From: CAZYTX01 sp964650485
GTDB lineage: Bacteria; RBG-13-61-14; DATKZS01
Direction of reading: 5' to 3'
Length of the DNA: 64,000 bases
Assembly (NCBI GenBank): GCA_964650485.1
Contig: CAZYTX010000015.1
Span: 7,511-71,510 of the forward strand
A program made the translations under genes and the position numbers. Below the pieces are notes generated by a model. The model saw nothing but the letters and a program-made list of their open reading frames with translations, did no database searches and had not been told where the DNA came from. This document shows positions 40,929-50,027 of the stretch, one piece after another. The stretch's first letter is position 1, and the number at the start of each line of letters is the position of its first letter.

Positions 40929-41903
40929 CTAGCTCCCGGCCTGATCCTGCAGGAGGGCGAGGTCATTGTCAACCATCATCTTGATGAGCTCTTCAAAGCT
41001 TGTCCGGTGGGTCCAGCCGAGTTTTTCCCCGGCCCTGGCAGGGTCCCCCACCAGGCGGCCCTTCTCGGCAGAGCGCACAAGCGAAGGGCTGACTATCACG
41101 TGGTCTTTCCAGTCGAGTCCCGCGTGCTGGAATGCAGTCTCGCACAGGTCGCGCACGGTGTGCTGCTCGCCGGTGGCTATGACATAGTCGTCGGGCGCAT
41201 CCTGCTGCAGCATGAGCCACATGGCCTTTACGTAGTCCCCGGCAAAGCCCCAGTCGCGCCTGCTGGAGAGGTCCCCGAGCTCGATCTTTTCCTCGATGCC
41301 CAGCTTTATGGCGGCCGCGGCCCGGGTGACTTTCCTGGTCACGAAGTTGGCGCTGCGCCTCGGCGACTCATGATTGAAGAGTATGCCCGAGCAGGCGAAC
41401 ACTCCCAGGCTCTCGCGGTAGTACCTTGTCATGTAGTGGCCATAAGCCTTGGCCGCGCCGTAGGGGTTGCGCGGATAAAAAGGTGTGCTCTCGTTCTGCG
41501 GCGACTGGGTGACGTTGCCGAACATCTCCGAGGACCCTGCCTGGAAGAAGCGGACCTTTGGCCCCGCGGCGCGCACGGCCTCCAGCACCCGGGTCACTCC
41601 CAGGGCGTTCAGCTCTCCCATGAGCAGGGGCTGCTCCTTGTGGTCCGGCACGAAGCTCATGGCCGCGAGGTTGTAGACCTCCCGCGGCTGTGAGGCTTTC
41701 ATGGCTTTTGCGAGCGAGTCCCCGTCCAGCATGTCGCCCTGTATGAGCTCTATGTCATCCAGTATGTGACTGATGCATGCGGTCCTGTGCTCGGAGACCT
41801 CCAGGTCGAGGCCGAACACGCGGTAGCCCTCCTCCAGCAGCAGCTCGGCCAGGTAGCTCCCGTCCTGGCCGGTGATCCCGGTTATGAGTGCATTCTTTTT
41901 CAT
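40929..41903 (-). CDS. gmd: GDP-mannose 4,6-dehydratase-like SDR enzyme
   Basis: This 324-residue extended SDR has the NAD(P) loop TGITGQDGSYLAELLLEEGY, the GSSEMFG signature, the YxxxK pair in NPYGAAKAYGHYMTRYY and NHESPRRSANFVTRKVTRA, all typical of Gmd, which makes GDP-4-keto-6-deoxymannose for fucose, rhamnose or perosamine. The second enzyme of those routes is not adjacent. It follows the TonB-like gene by 12 bases. Close relatives such as RmlD- or Tyv-like dehydratases are less likely. Confidence 0.92.
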   Translation of the reverse strand: MKKNALITGITGQDGSYLAELLLEEGYRVFGLDLEVSEHRTACISHILDDIELIQGDMLDGDSLAKAMKASQPREVYNLAAMSFVPDHKEQPLLMGELNALGVTRVLEAVRAAGPKVRFFQAGSSEMFGNVTQSPQNESTPFYPRNPYGAAKAYGHYMTRYYRESLGVFACSGILFNHESPRRSANFVTRKVTRAAAAIKLGIEEKIELGDLSSRRDWGFAGDYVKAMWLMLQQDAPDDYVIATGEQHTVRDLCETAFQHAGLDWKDHVIVSPSLVRSAEKGRLVGDPARAGEKLGWTHRTSFEELIKMMVDNDLALLQDQAGS

Positions 41904-41915
41904 ATAATAGCAGAC

Positions 41916-42818
41916 CTAGTAAGGCTCCTCGTCCTCGGGCACGAACCTTATGGGCAGCTCCAGCACACCTTCCTCCACCTCGCGCGGCAGAGGCGGCAGC
42001 TTCTTTATCTTCGCAAGAAGAGCCATCACCGACTTGTCCATGTCAGGGTTGCCAGACTCGTGGAGCACCTGGTATCCCATCACCTTGCCGTCCTCGTCAA
42101 CCTTTATGAGCACGTCGAAGTGGAGGCCCTGGTTCAGGGGCACGGTCACGGGCAGGTCCCAGGAGCGGAGCAGCTCCATGCCGGCGAGCCTCTTGTAGTG
42201 CAGTATCCTCACGTCGCCCTTCACCCCGGCCATGGCAAGGCCCCAGGCCGTGCTCCCGTCCACTGAGCCTTGCAGGCTGCCGCGGCCGGAGACCATGTTC
42301 CTCGCAAGATCTATGTCGTCCCGCTTTGCATCCGGAAAAGTATCGGAGGACCCCTCTTCCCCTCCGTCCTCCTCGCCAGGGGCTTTTTCCTCCTCCGGCT
42401 CCTTCTGCTCTTCGGGCTCATCCTCCTTCACCGGCTTCTTGTTCTTTTGCTCCTCGGGCTCCGGCTCTTTCTTTTCGGCCGCTTTCTCGGGAGGCTCTTC
42501 GCTCTCTTCCTCCGGATTTTCGATCACCGGCTTTGCAATCTTCTTGGGCTCCGGTTTTGGTGCTTCCGCTTGCAAGGGCTTTTGCGAGGCGGGCCCGGGA
42601 TCATCAGCCTTGGCCGGCGCGCCCTTCTTCGGCATGGGCGCGACCCACCTCACCTGAATGGAGTGATCCGAAAGCCACGGCTCGCGGCCGCAGCGGCTGG
42701 AGAGCGCGACAACACAGAGCAGCGCGAGGTGCACGCACCCGGAGGCGGCCACCGCCTTCAAAAAGGAGCACGTGACCTCTTTGTCCCGCTTCCCATATGC
42801 AACAGTATAAGAGCTCAC
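41916..42818 (-). CDS. TonB/TolA-like periplasm-spanning protein
   Basis: This 300-residue protein has an N-terminal membrane helix (AVAASGCVHLALLCVVAL). A long Pro/Glu/Lys-rich linker (residues about 70-165) follows, then a C-terminal domain ending with KVMGYQVLHESGNPDMDKS and IKKLPPLPREVEEGVLELP, like the TonB C-terminal fold. It would transmit proton-motive energy from a TolQ/TolR-type motor to the outer membrane. Its ATG overlaps the stop of the TolR-like gene by four bases. The linker is richer in Glu than usual. Confidence 0.85.
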   Translation of the reverse strand: MSSYTVAYGKRDKEVTCSFLKAVAASGCVHLALLCVVALSSRCGREPWLSDHSIQVRWVAPMPKKGAPAKADDPGPASQKPLQAEAPKPEPKKIAKPVIENPEEESEEPPEKAAEKKEPEPEEQKNKKPVKEDEPEEQKEPEEEKAPGEEDGGEEGSSDTFPDAKRDDIDLARNMVSGRGSLQGSVDGSTAWGLAMAGVKGDVRILHYKRLAGMELLRSWDLPVTVPLNQGLHFDVLIKVDEDGKVMGYQVLHESGNPDMDKSVMALLAKIKKLPPLPREVEEGVLELPIRFVPEDEEPY

Positions 42819-43255
42819 CTGGTCTCGATCTCCTCGGGCTCGGTCACCATGCCGAGGCCCGGGACGCCCGCCTTCCTGGCCGCGGCCATCACCCCCACCA
42901 CGAACCCGTATGGCACGTCTTGGTCGGCCCGCAGGTACACCTCCTTGCCGGCGCGGCCGGACAGGGTCTCCTCGAGCACCGGGCCCAGCCTCTCGACCTC
43001 GACCTCGATGTCGTCAAGGAAAACCTTCTTGCCTTCGGTCACAGTTATCACCAGCTCGTCCGTCTTCACCGGAAAAGCGGACATGGTGACCTGGGGAAGG
43101 TCTACGGAGACCCCCTGCTGCAGGTGGGGAGCGGTGAGCATGAAGATGATGAGCAGCACCAGCATCACGTCCACCAGAGGGGTCACGTTGATCTCCGACA
43201 TGGGTAGCATGCTGTTCCCGCCCGCGCCTCCTTGCATAAAAGCCCCCTTTGTCAC
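42815..43255 (-). CDS. ExbD/TolR family biopolymer transport protein
   Basis: This 146-residue protein has the family signature SEINVTPLVDVMLVLLIIFM with the functional membrane Asp, followed by a periplasmic domain ending VYLRADQDVPYGFVVGVMAAARKAGVPGLGMVTEP. It forms the ion-driven motor with an ExbB/TolQ partner, but no such gene lies upstream or nearby. A second ATG six codons downstream is possible. It heads the operon with the TonB-like, gmd and HPr-kinase-like genes. Confidence 0.92.
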   Translation of the reverse strand: MTKGAFMQGGAGGNSMLPMSEINVTPLVDVMLVLLIIFMLTAPHLQQGVSVDLPQVTMSAFPVKTDELVITVTEGKKVFLDDIEVEVERLGPVLEETLSGRAGKEVYLRADQDVPYGFVVGVMAAARKAGVPGLGMVTEPEEIETR

Positions 43256-43286
43256 CGCTGTGCAGCGGGTCTAAAACTCTATACTT

Positions 43287-43315
43287 ATTTAACTGCAATC
43301 GCCTGGCATTATCAA
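43287..43315 (-). promoter_or_regulatory. Predicted sigma70 promoter of the tolR-tonB-gmd-hprK-like operon
   Basis: On the minus strand TTGATA (43315-43310) and TTAAAT (43292-43287) are 17 bases apart, ending about 31 bases before the TolR-like start. This suggests that the operon starts here and truly lacks tolQ. Confidence 0.45.
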
Positions 43316-43411
43316 CCCGGAGTTTTTAAGGCTCGCAACGACGCCATGAGGCCACGGTATGTTGTATCATATGTGAGGCGGGAGGGATCAAGTCTTTACG
43401 ACCCCTGGAGT

Positions 43412-44341
43412 TCACGGCCTCTTTACCCTGACCGCTTGAGGGATGACCTCGAAGCTCGCGGGGAGCATGCCCGGCTGCTCCCCGTCAACGTCCAGGAGCA
43501 CCCGTTCCTCGGAGTCGGCCTCCACCCTGCCGGCCCGGAAGCTCTCCACCTTGGGATGTGTCGTATGGTCTCCAGTATAGATGGTGCGCATGAGGCTCAC
43601 CTGCTCCATGAAGGAGAGGTCACCCAGCACCACCACGTCGAAGAGCCCGTCGTCCACACTGGCCCCGGGCGCGGTGCGCATGCCGGCCCCGAAGTACTGG
43701 CCGTTGGCCACGGCCACGTTGAAAACCTTGCGCTCAAAGGGCTCGCCATCGTCCAGCCTTATGCTCACCCTCTTGTTGCTGTAGGCCAGGGACCCCCGCA
43801 GCGACCCGATCATGAAGCTCACCCTGCCCCCGAACACCTTGGTGGTCCGGTTCACCCGGTCGTCAACCTCGCCGCCCACGCCGAAGGATGCGATGTTTAT
43901 GAAGTAGCGGGACAGGTCTTCGCCCCGGTGGTCCCTGAGCGTCATCCTCCCCACGTCGGTGGGCTTTGCCGGGAGCTCGGAGAGCACGGCCACGGAGTCG
44001 CGGAACTCTCTTGGCACCTTGATGGTCTTTATGAAGTCCGAGCCCGTGCCCATACATACGACAGCGAATACAGCATCCGGGTTTACCAGCTCGCCATGCT
44101 CGAAGAAGCCGTTTATGACCTCGTTGTTGGTCCCGTCGCCGCCCAGGGACACGATCATCTCGAAGCCGTCCTTGATCGCCTTCCTGGCCAGCTCCGGCGC
44201 GTGCCACGGCCCCTCGGTCATGCCGAACTCGACCTTGCCGAGCACCGACTCGGCAAGCGACTTTATCTCCGGCCACAGCTTCTTTGCCCGGCAATTGGCC
44301 GCGTTCGGGTTCACCACGAAAAATGTCTTCAAGCCAGCCAT
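43412..44341 (-). CDS. Diacylglycerol kinase/YegS-type lipid kinase
   Basis: This 309-residue protein begins FFVVNPNAANCRAKKLWPEI and has the nucleotide loop MIVSLGGDGTNNEVINGFF. It continues with VCMGTGSDFIKTI and a beta-sandwich C-terminal domain ending with LLDVDGEQPGMLPASFEVIP, matching bacterial DAG/YegS lipid kinases, which phosphorylate membrane lipids such as diacylglycerol. It is the last gene of a long minus-strand series and follows pepA by 27 bases. Confidence 0.93.
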   Translation of the reverse strand: MAGLKTFFVVNPNAANCRAKKLWPEIKSLAESVLGKVEFGMTEGPWHAPELARKAIKDGFEMIVSLGGDGTNNEVINGFFEHGELVNPDAVFAVVCMGTGSDFIKTIKVPREFRDSVAVLSELPAKPTDVGRMTLRDHRGEDLSRYFINIASFGVGGEVDDRVNRTTKVFGGRVSFMIGSLRGSLAYSNKRVSIRLDDGEPFERKVFNVAVANGQYFGAGMRTAPGASVDDGLFDVVVLGDLSFMEQVSLMRTIYTGDHTTHPKVESFRAGRVEADSEERVLLDVDGEQPGMLPASFEVIPQAVRVKRP

Positions 44342-44368
44342 GGAAAACTCCTCCCCCTCTGCGGCGCT

Positions 44369-45862
44369 CTACCTTAAGTTCTCGATCAGCCGGATAAGCA
44401 GCCGCGTGCCCCTGCCCGACGGTCCTCCGGACAGGTACGGCCCGGCCTTGGGGTTCCAGAACACCGATGCTATGTCCAGGTGGGCCCAGGGGGCCTCGCC
44501 CACGAACTGCTTTAAGAACATGCCGCCCACGATAGTGCCGGCTTCCCTGCGGGTGGAGGTGTTTATGATGTCCGCGACCTTGGACTCGATCAGCTCCTCG
44601 TACTCGTCCCAGGCGGGCAGTATCCAGGTGCGGTCCCCGGAGGCGTGCGCGGCCGCGCTGATCTTTCCCAGGAGCTCCTCGTTGTTTCCCATCAGCCCGA
44701 TGGCCTGGCTGCCAAGAGCGATGGCGCACGCCCCGGTCAGGGTCGCCACGTCCACCACCCCGTGCTTCGGCTTCAATGACACCGCGTAGTGGAGCGCGTC
44801 CCCCAGCACCAGCCTGCCCTCGGCGTCGGTGTTCATGACCTCGACGGTGAGACCCGATGCCGTGCGGATCACGTCGCCCGGTCGCTGGGCCCCTCCGCCG
44901 GGCAGGTTCTCGGCCAGCGGCATCACCGCGGTGGCGTTCACCTTGAGGCCCAGCTTCTTTGCCGCGGCCACCGCGTGCAGCACGCACGCCGCGCCCGACA
45001 TGTCCCCCTTCATCTGGTCCATGTTGGATGATGGCTTGATGGATATGCCCCCGGAGTCGAACGTGACCCCCTTGCCCACCAACACCAGGTCAAGCCCCTT
45101 CCTGGCCGCGCCCTGGTATTTCACAATGACCAGGCGGGGAGGGTTATGGCTGCCCTTGCCAACCGCCAGGACAGCGTTCATGTTGCGTCTTTTAAGCTCC
45201 TGCTCCTTCCACACTGTGGCCTCTAGGCCGGCGTCCCTGGCAACCTTTCGGGCCTCTTTAGCAAAAAGCTCTGGGTACAGCTCGCCCGGGGGCCGGTTTA
45301 TCATGTCGCGGACCGCGCACTGGGCATGGGCCGCTATCTCGCCGGGCCTGATGCCCTTTTTCAGCTTGCTGTCGCCGAACAGGGTCAGTGTGGACACCGG
45401 CGCAGCTTTCTTGTCCTTGGTCTTGTAATCCAGGAACCGGTAGCTCTTTAATATCGCGCCTTCCACGAATGCGCGCGAGACCTCGGCCAGGGATAGCCCC
45501 GGCTTGCCAGGGTCGCGCAGCTCTGCGTGGCAGGTCAATTTCTCGCCCTTGTCAGGCGCGCCCGTGACCAGGCCGCCGGCCTTGCGATAGCTCTCCGGCT
45601 CCAGTTTGTCCCTTTTTCCCAGGCCGGCCATCACTACCATGCCGAAAGGCGACTCCTTTCCGGCGGGTATGCTTATGACCTCGTCCTTCTTGCCCTTGAA
45701 GCCGCGCTTGATGCTCTGTGACACCGCGCCCCGGGTGGCCTTGTCTGCCGCCTTTGCCCCGGGCCACAGCCCGAGCTCGTCCTCCACGAAAACCAGCCCC
45801 AGCAGGTCGCATTTCTGTCTGGCTATGTCTCCCTTCCCCATAGTGATCCTGAGATCGCTCAT
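44369..45862 (-). CDS. pepA: Leucyl aminopeptidase (M17)
   Basis: This 497-residue enzyme has the two-metal M17 active site: LVGKGVTFDSGGISIKPS, MKGDMSGAACVL and the signature NTDAEGRLVLGDALHY, with the conserved Arg in the last. It releases N-terminal residues from peptides in the cytoplasm and in some bacteria also binds DNA at recombination sites. The length is usual. It lies between RACo and the lipid kinase in the minus-strand series with short gaps; no functional link to them is obvious. Confidence 0.96.
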   Translation of the reverse strand: MSDLRITMGKGDIARQKCDLLGLVFVEDELGLWPGAKAADKATRGAVSQSIKRGFKGKKDEVISIPAGKESPFGMVVMAGLGKRDKLEPESYRKAGGLVTGAPDKGEKLTCHAELRDPGKPGLSLAEVSRAFVEGAILKSYRFLDYKTKDKKAAPVSTLTLFGDSKLKKGIRPGEIAAHAQCAVRDMINRPPGELYPELFAKEARKVARDAGLEATVWKEQELKRRNMNAVLAVGKGSHNPPRLVIVKYQGAARKGLDLVLVGKGVTFDSGGISIKPSSNMDQMKGDMSGAACVLHAVAAAKKLGLKVNATAVMPLAENLPGGGAQRPGDVIRTASGLTVEVMNTDAEGRLVLGDALHYAVSLKPKHGVVDVATLTGACAIALGSQAIGLMGNNEELLGKISAAAHASGDRTWILPAWDEYEELIESKVADIINTSTRREAGTIVGGMFLKQFVGEAPWAHLDIASVFWNPKAGPYLSGGPSGRGTRLLIRLIENLR

Positions 45863-45886
45863 GCTCGCTTCCTCCTTGAATCAGCT

Positions 45887-47461
45887 TTACAAGGCCCCTG
45901 AAACTCCTTGTTCTTTTGAAGACAATATCATACTGGCAACATAGCGGTCCATAAAGTCCGGGTCAAGGTTGAGCTCCACGTGCCGGGTCCTCTCGGCCAT
46001 GCCGCACGCCGTATCGAACATCTCGGGGTCGAGCATCATGGCCGCGCCCAGCCCTGCGCCGTTTGGAATGGAATGTATAAAAGACGGCCTGAACCCGGGC
46101 AGCAGCCCTATGTCCATCACCTCGGCGGGGTCCATCTTACCCCCGAAGCTGCCGGTCAGTATGACCCGTTCCAGGTCCTTAGTCTCCATTCCCGCGCGCT
46201 CGAGCAGTATCTCCACGGCCGCCCTGATGGCGCCCTTTGCCTTCTGCAGCTCGCGCACGTCGTTCTGGGAGAGGAATATGCCGGGAGAGAGCATGACACT
46301 CTTCCCGTCCCGCCCCTCCATGATCTTTATCCCGGGCGCGCTCCCCGGCTCCGCGATCCTGCCGGAAGGCTCTATGGCGCCCGCCTCTATAAGCGCGGTC
46401 ACCGCGGACAGGAGCCCGCAGCCGGAGAGCCCTTTTGGCTTGCCGCCGCCAATTGTCGAGAGCTCCAGCCCATGGTCCCGGCTCCACTTAACCCCGCTTA
46501 TGGCGCCGTGGCCAGCCCTCATGCCGCAGCTTATGTTCACCCCCTCGAACGCGGGACCCGCGGCGGTGCTCGCTGCCATGAGCCTGCCGCCGGCTGCCAG
46601 CATGACCTCGCCGTTGGTGCCGAGGTCTATGGCAAGAGCATTGCACTCCTTTTCCATGTGGAAGGAAAGCATGCAGGCGAGCGCGTCCGAGCCCACGAAC
46701 CCGCCTATCAAGGGCGCGAAGCGGACCTCTGAGAGCCCCGGGAACAACGAGCCGATGGCCTCGGGCCTGTACTCGACCGGCCCGGTGCGGCTTGGCTCGA
46801 AAGGTGAGCGCAGGAGCGTACCCACGGGCAGCCCAAGCGCCAGGTGGTGCATGGCCGAGTTTCCCACCGCGGTTGCCCTTTCCACCCGCTGGCGGGCGCT
46901 CGCATCCAGCCCGAGTCCCCGGGCAGCCTCTGCCACGCTCTTCCAGGCCAGCTCGCGCAGGAGTTCCTGGTTCTTCTCTGCAAAGCCCAGCCTGGACATG
47001 ACCTCTGCCCCGTGCGAGGTCTGCAGGTTCAGGGTTGCATGGCCGGCGAACACCCTGCCCTCTTCGAGCCCCGTGATAAAGCAGGCCACCGTGGTGGTGC
47101 CCAGGTCAATGGCAAGGCCGAGGGGTCCGGGGACCTTTGACAGGTCCGCGCCGGTTGAAAAGGACTTGTCAGTGAAGACCGCGGGCGCCTCCATCTGCAC
47201 CCGGGCCTCTCCAAGCACCTTTGTCTGGCATGCTAGCCTTATGCCCTTTTTGATCTCGTCCTCGCCAAGGTGCTTGAGCTCGTTTTCAGTGAGCGGGGAG
47301 AGCTCTCCGCCGGCCTTGACCCTGCACTTCCCGCACTTGCCCCTTCCCCCGCATGGCCGGTCAAGCAGCACTCCCGCGGACAGTATGAGGTCGTCCAGCC
47401 TGGCGCCCGGCTCCGCGTCTATCTCCATGGAGGCGTCCTTCATTTCCAGCAGCAGCTTCAT
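45887..47461 (-). CDS. RACo-like reductive activator of corrinoid proteins (ferredoxin-ASKHA, DUF4445)
   Basis: This 524-residue protein has an N-terminal 2Fe-2S ferredoxin domain with the cysteine pattern in PCGGRGKCGKC plus a later Cys in LACQTKV. A linker is followed by an ASKHA ATPase domain (AIDLGTTTVACFITG, NALAIDLGTNGEVMLAAGG, TGSFGG). RACo uses ATP to reduce oxidised cob(II)amide on corrinoid methyltransferase proteins. Its start overlaps the stop of the radical SAM gene by four bases, an unusual neighbourhood: the known partners are corrinoid iron-sulfur or methyltransferase proteins, and none is in this transcript. Confidence 0.92.
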   Translation of the reverse strand: MKLLLEMKDASMEIDAEPGARLDDLILSAGVLLDRPCGGRGKCGKCRVKAGGELSPLTENELKHLGEDEIKKGIRLACQTKVLGEARVQMEAPAVFTDKSFSTGADLSKVPGPLGLAIDLGTTTVACFITGLEEGRVFAGHATLNLQTSHGAEVMSRLGFAEKNQELLRELAWKSVAEAARGLGLDASARQRVERATAVGNSAMHHLALGLPVGTLLRSPFEPSRTGPVEYRPEAIGSLFPGLSEVRFAPLIGGFVGSDALACMLSFHMEKECNALAIDLGTNGEVMLAAGGRLMAASTAAGPAFEGVNISCGMRAGHGAISGVKWSRDHGLELSTIGGGKPKGLSGCGLLSAVTALIEAGAIEPSGRIAEPGSAPGIKIMEGRDGKSVMLSPGIFLSQNDVRELQKAKGAIRAAVEILLERAGMETKDLERVILTGSFGGKMDPAEVMDIGLLPGFRPSFIHSIPNGAGLGAAMMLDPEMFDTACGMAERTRHVELNLDPDFMDRYVASMILSSKEQGVSGAL

Positions 47462-48840
47462 CTTCTGCCCAGGTTCCTCCTGATCAAGGATACGCCCTCC
47501 CCGGCCTCGGATAAAAACGCGGGCAAGGACCTCACCGACATGAGCCTCCTTGCAAGGTAGCCGGGCCTTAGATAAAAGTCGCGCACAGCCTCGGCCTTGA
47601 GAGCGGCAACCTCCTGCCGGGACAATGCCCTGGTGCGCATGGACACAACCTCGCCGGCCTGGTCAGGGTCAACACCCCGGGCCGCCAGGCCCTCGTCCTC
47701 GGCCGTTGTCCTGAGCCCGGTGGCCGCCCTGGGCACGGCCACGTTGTAGGACACAAAGTCGGGGTCAAGCTCGCGTGCAAGCCTCATGGTGGCGCGCACC
47801 GTGTGCTCGGTGTCCTCCGGCAGCCCGATTATAAAGGTGGCCACGGTCCTTATCTTGTGTTCTCTGCACAGCTCGAACCCCCGGCGCACCTTGTCCATGG
47901 CAAGCCCCTTGCGGTAGGCCTCCAGGATGTCCTGGTCCGCGCTCTCCACCCCCATGATCAGGGTGTGGCAGCCCGCTGTTTTAAGGGCCTTCACAAGGTC
48001 GGGGTCGAGCAGGTCTGCCCGGGTGAAGGTGGTCCATCCCATGCCCGGCGCCTTTGCAGCCATTTTCTTCAGCAGTTCGAGCGACCTTTTCCTGCGGGCC
48101 CCAAAGCACTGGTCGGTCACGAACAGCTCTCGCACCCCGCGGTTTTTAAGCCAGCAGAGTTCTTCGATCACCTCGGCGCAGGGCCGGAGCCTGTATCCCA
48201 GGGATGCCATCACGCAGAAGCTGCACTTGAAGGGGCAGCCGAAGTCCGTGAGCACGGTGGCAAACCTCCTGCCTCTGGCAAAACTGAACCTGTAGCCCTT
48301 GTGTCCGAACAGCTCGTGGAGCGGTCTTCCCAGGGAGAACTCTTGTGAAGGCCCCGGGTCAAAGTCGCCTTTAACACCGCCGTCCTCGCGCACCACGAGG
48401 TCCGGCCCTGCCCTGCCCGTGTCGAGGTAAGTCTTAAGCCCGCTGCTCACGAACCTGAGAAGGGCCCCCTTTACAAAGGGGTGCTCGCGGAGCCACTCTT
48501 CCGGCCTGTCAAGGAAGACCTCGCCGGTTATGAAGAGGTCAGCGTCAACCCGGGCTGCGAGCTCCTTGTAAAAGGCTTTGTCCCCGGAGTCGGTGACCGC
48601 GCCCCACAGGCCCAGCACCGCCTGGGGGCCGATCTTTTCAATCTCCTGCATGCACTGATCGGTGGAGAGCTTCCTTGCCACCGCGTCAATGGCGTGCACC
48701 TCGCATGACCGGGCCAGTATTCCGGACTGCATAAGGAGGTCAATGGGCTGGAACAGGTAGTTCGACTTGGTGTGCTTGGAGCAGTAGTAGTCCCGGATGA
48801 CCACGTCCCGGGCAGGCGGGTTCAAGAGCAGTATCTTCAA
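47458..48840 (-). CDS. B12-binding-type radical SAM protein
   Basis: This 460-residue protein starts MKILLLNPPARDV, a Rossmann-type N-terminal domain (about 1-170) of the cobalamin-binding radical SAM class, though without a DxHxxG motif. It then has the radical SAM cysteines in FGCPFKCSFCVMA and the Elp3-like barrel with IMGVESADQDILEAYRKG. The C-terminal part (about 370-460) is helical. Members typically methylate unreactive carbons or rearrange lipids and glycans. Its stop overlaps RACo and its start overlaps the GT9 gene. Target unknown. Confidence 0.85.
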   Translation of the reverse strand: MKILLLNPPARDVVIRDYYCSKHTKSNYLFQPIDLLMQSGILARSCEVHAIDAVARKLSTDQCMQEIEKIGPQAVLGLWGAVTDSGDKAFYKELAARVDADLFITGEVFLDRPEEWLREHPFVKGALLRFVSSGLKTYLDTGRAGPDLVVREDGGVKGDFDPGPSQEFSLGRPLHELFGHKGYRFSFARGRRFATVLTDFGCPFKCSFCVMASLGYRLRPCAEVIEELCWLKNRGVRELFVTDQCFGARRKRSLELLKKMAAKAPGMGWTTFTRADLLDPDLVKALKTAGCHTLIMGVESADQDILEAYRKGLAMDKVRRGFELCREHKIRTVATFIIGLPEDTEHTVRATMRLARELDPDFVSYNVAVPRAATGLRTTAEDEGLAARGVDPDQAGEVVSMRTRALSRQEVAALKAEAVRDFYLRPGYLARRLMSVRSLPAFLSEAGEGVSLIRRNLGRR

Positions 48841-50027
48841 CCGGCTTCCCCCAGGGCCCTCTTAACGGCGGCGAACGCTTCATCCACGCTTATGCCTGTA
48901 AGACACTCGGGCTCATCGCGCATGCACCTCACCGTCTTTGCGTTGTAGATGTTTATGCAGGGCGAGCAGTCTATGCCCCGGTATAGCACGACGTGTCCGG
49001 GGCCCCGTGGCCCGAACAGTTGCGGGGTCTCTGGCCCGAAGAAGCTCACGGTCTTTGTGCCCAGCGCGTCCGCGAGGTGGAGCGGCCCGCTGTCGTTTGT
49101 GATAAGCAGGTCCGATCTCTGGAGCACCCCTACCAGGTCCCGGAGAGACGACTCCCCTGCAAGGCTCACCACTGCGTCTGGGTCCCGGGCCCTCTTGCGC
49201 ACCCCTTGCACGAACTCTGCCTCACCGGGCGTGCCCAGGAGCACCACCCTTCCCAGGGCTTCCCGGTTAATCCTGTCAATCAGCTCCACGAAGCGGCCCT
49301 CCGGCCACCTGCGCGCAAGCGCCACCGTGGACGCGTTCGGGTTTACCGCGATCACTTGCTCACCCTCCTGCACGCCCTTCCTGTGGAGGAGTGCCATGGC
49401 CCTTTCCTTCTCATCTCCTTTCGTATTCAGCTTCACCGGACTCGGCTCGTCGCTGTCATTGCAAAGGGCCCTCTCCAGGTTCATGAAGTTCAAGGTCACG
49501 TGCCAATAGGGGTTGAAGGCCCTTTGATTGTTGTGCAGGTCTCCTCTCCACACGTCCCAGCTATGGAAGCCGACCCTTACGGGTGCGCGCGACAGGCTGG
49601 TGACTATGGCTGAGAAGCGGGAGAGGTACTCGAGATCAATCACCGCGTCCAGCCCGATCTCTCTGACCGAGGAGAAGAAGCGGAGAATGTTCCACGCCAC
49701 ACCGGGCGCACTCTCGGGCAGGTCCAGGTAGTGCACTTGGTCCGCGATGTGGAGCAGCTCGACAATGCCCCTGTTCTGCTCCAGGGTAATAAGGTGTATC
49801 CTGGCGCCGGGGTTTGTGTTCCTCATGGCGTAGAACACCGGCGCGGCAAGGATGAGGCTGCCCATGCCCCAGAACTTTATCACCCCGATGTCTTTAAGGT
49901 CTGGTGCCCGGGGGTTAACGCCGGGCCTAGCCTTGTCCCTGCCCCGGGCTCTTTCGTACAGGGTGAGCGCGGCGCATATGGGCACTCCGGCGAAGCGGTC
50001 AATGCGCTTCATCCACTGCATGTCCAT
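48837..50027 (-). CDS. Glycosyltransferase family 9 (heptosyltransferase-like)
   Basis: This 396-residue protein has IGVIKFWGMGSLILAAPVFY near the N-terminus, where GT9 enzymes have RxxxxGDV-like sequence, and the C-terminal nucleotide-sugar motifs NPNASTVALARRWPEGRF and LLITNDSGPLHLADALGTKT, then FFGPETPQLFGP. GT9 enzymes add heptose or other sugars to the LPS core. The ATG at 50027 is chosen from homology and because it lies in the stop of the preceding gene (TGATG). The extra Cys in DCSPCINIYNAKTVRC may bind metal. Confidence 0.87.
   Translation of the reverse strand: MDMQWMKRIDRFAGVPICAALTLYERARGRDKARPGVNPRAPDLKDIGVIKFWGMGSLILAAPVFYAMRNTNPGARIHLITLEQNRGIVELLHIADQVHYLDLPESAPGVAWNILRFFSSVREIGLDAVIDLEYLSRFSAIVTSLSRAPVRVGFHSWDVWRGDLHNNQRAFNPYWHVTLNFMNLERALCNDSDEPSPVKLNTKGDEKERAMALLHRKGVQEGEQVIAVNPNASTVALARRWPEGRFVELIDRINREALGRVVLLGTPGEAEFVQGVRKRARDPDAVVSLAGESSLRDLVGVLQRSDLLITNDSGPLHLADALGTKTVSFFGPETPQLFGPRGPGHVVLYRGIDCSPCINIYNAKTVRCMRDEPECLTGISVDEAFAAVKRALGEAG

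Noticed and set aside
43232..44377. Long open frame on the plus strand opposite the lipid kinase and other long frames opposite real genes (for example 27293-28423, 9726-10919)
   Set aside because: They mirror strong coding genes on the other strand in high-GC DNA and contain no recognisable motifs; they are antisense by-products.
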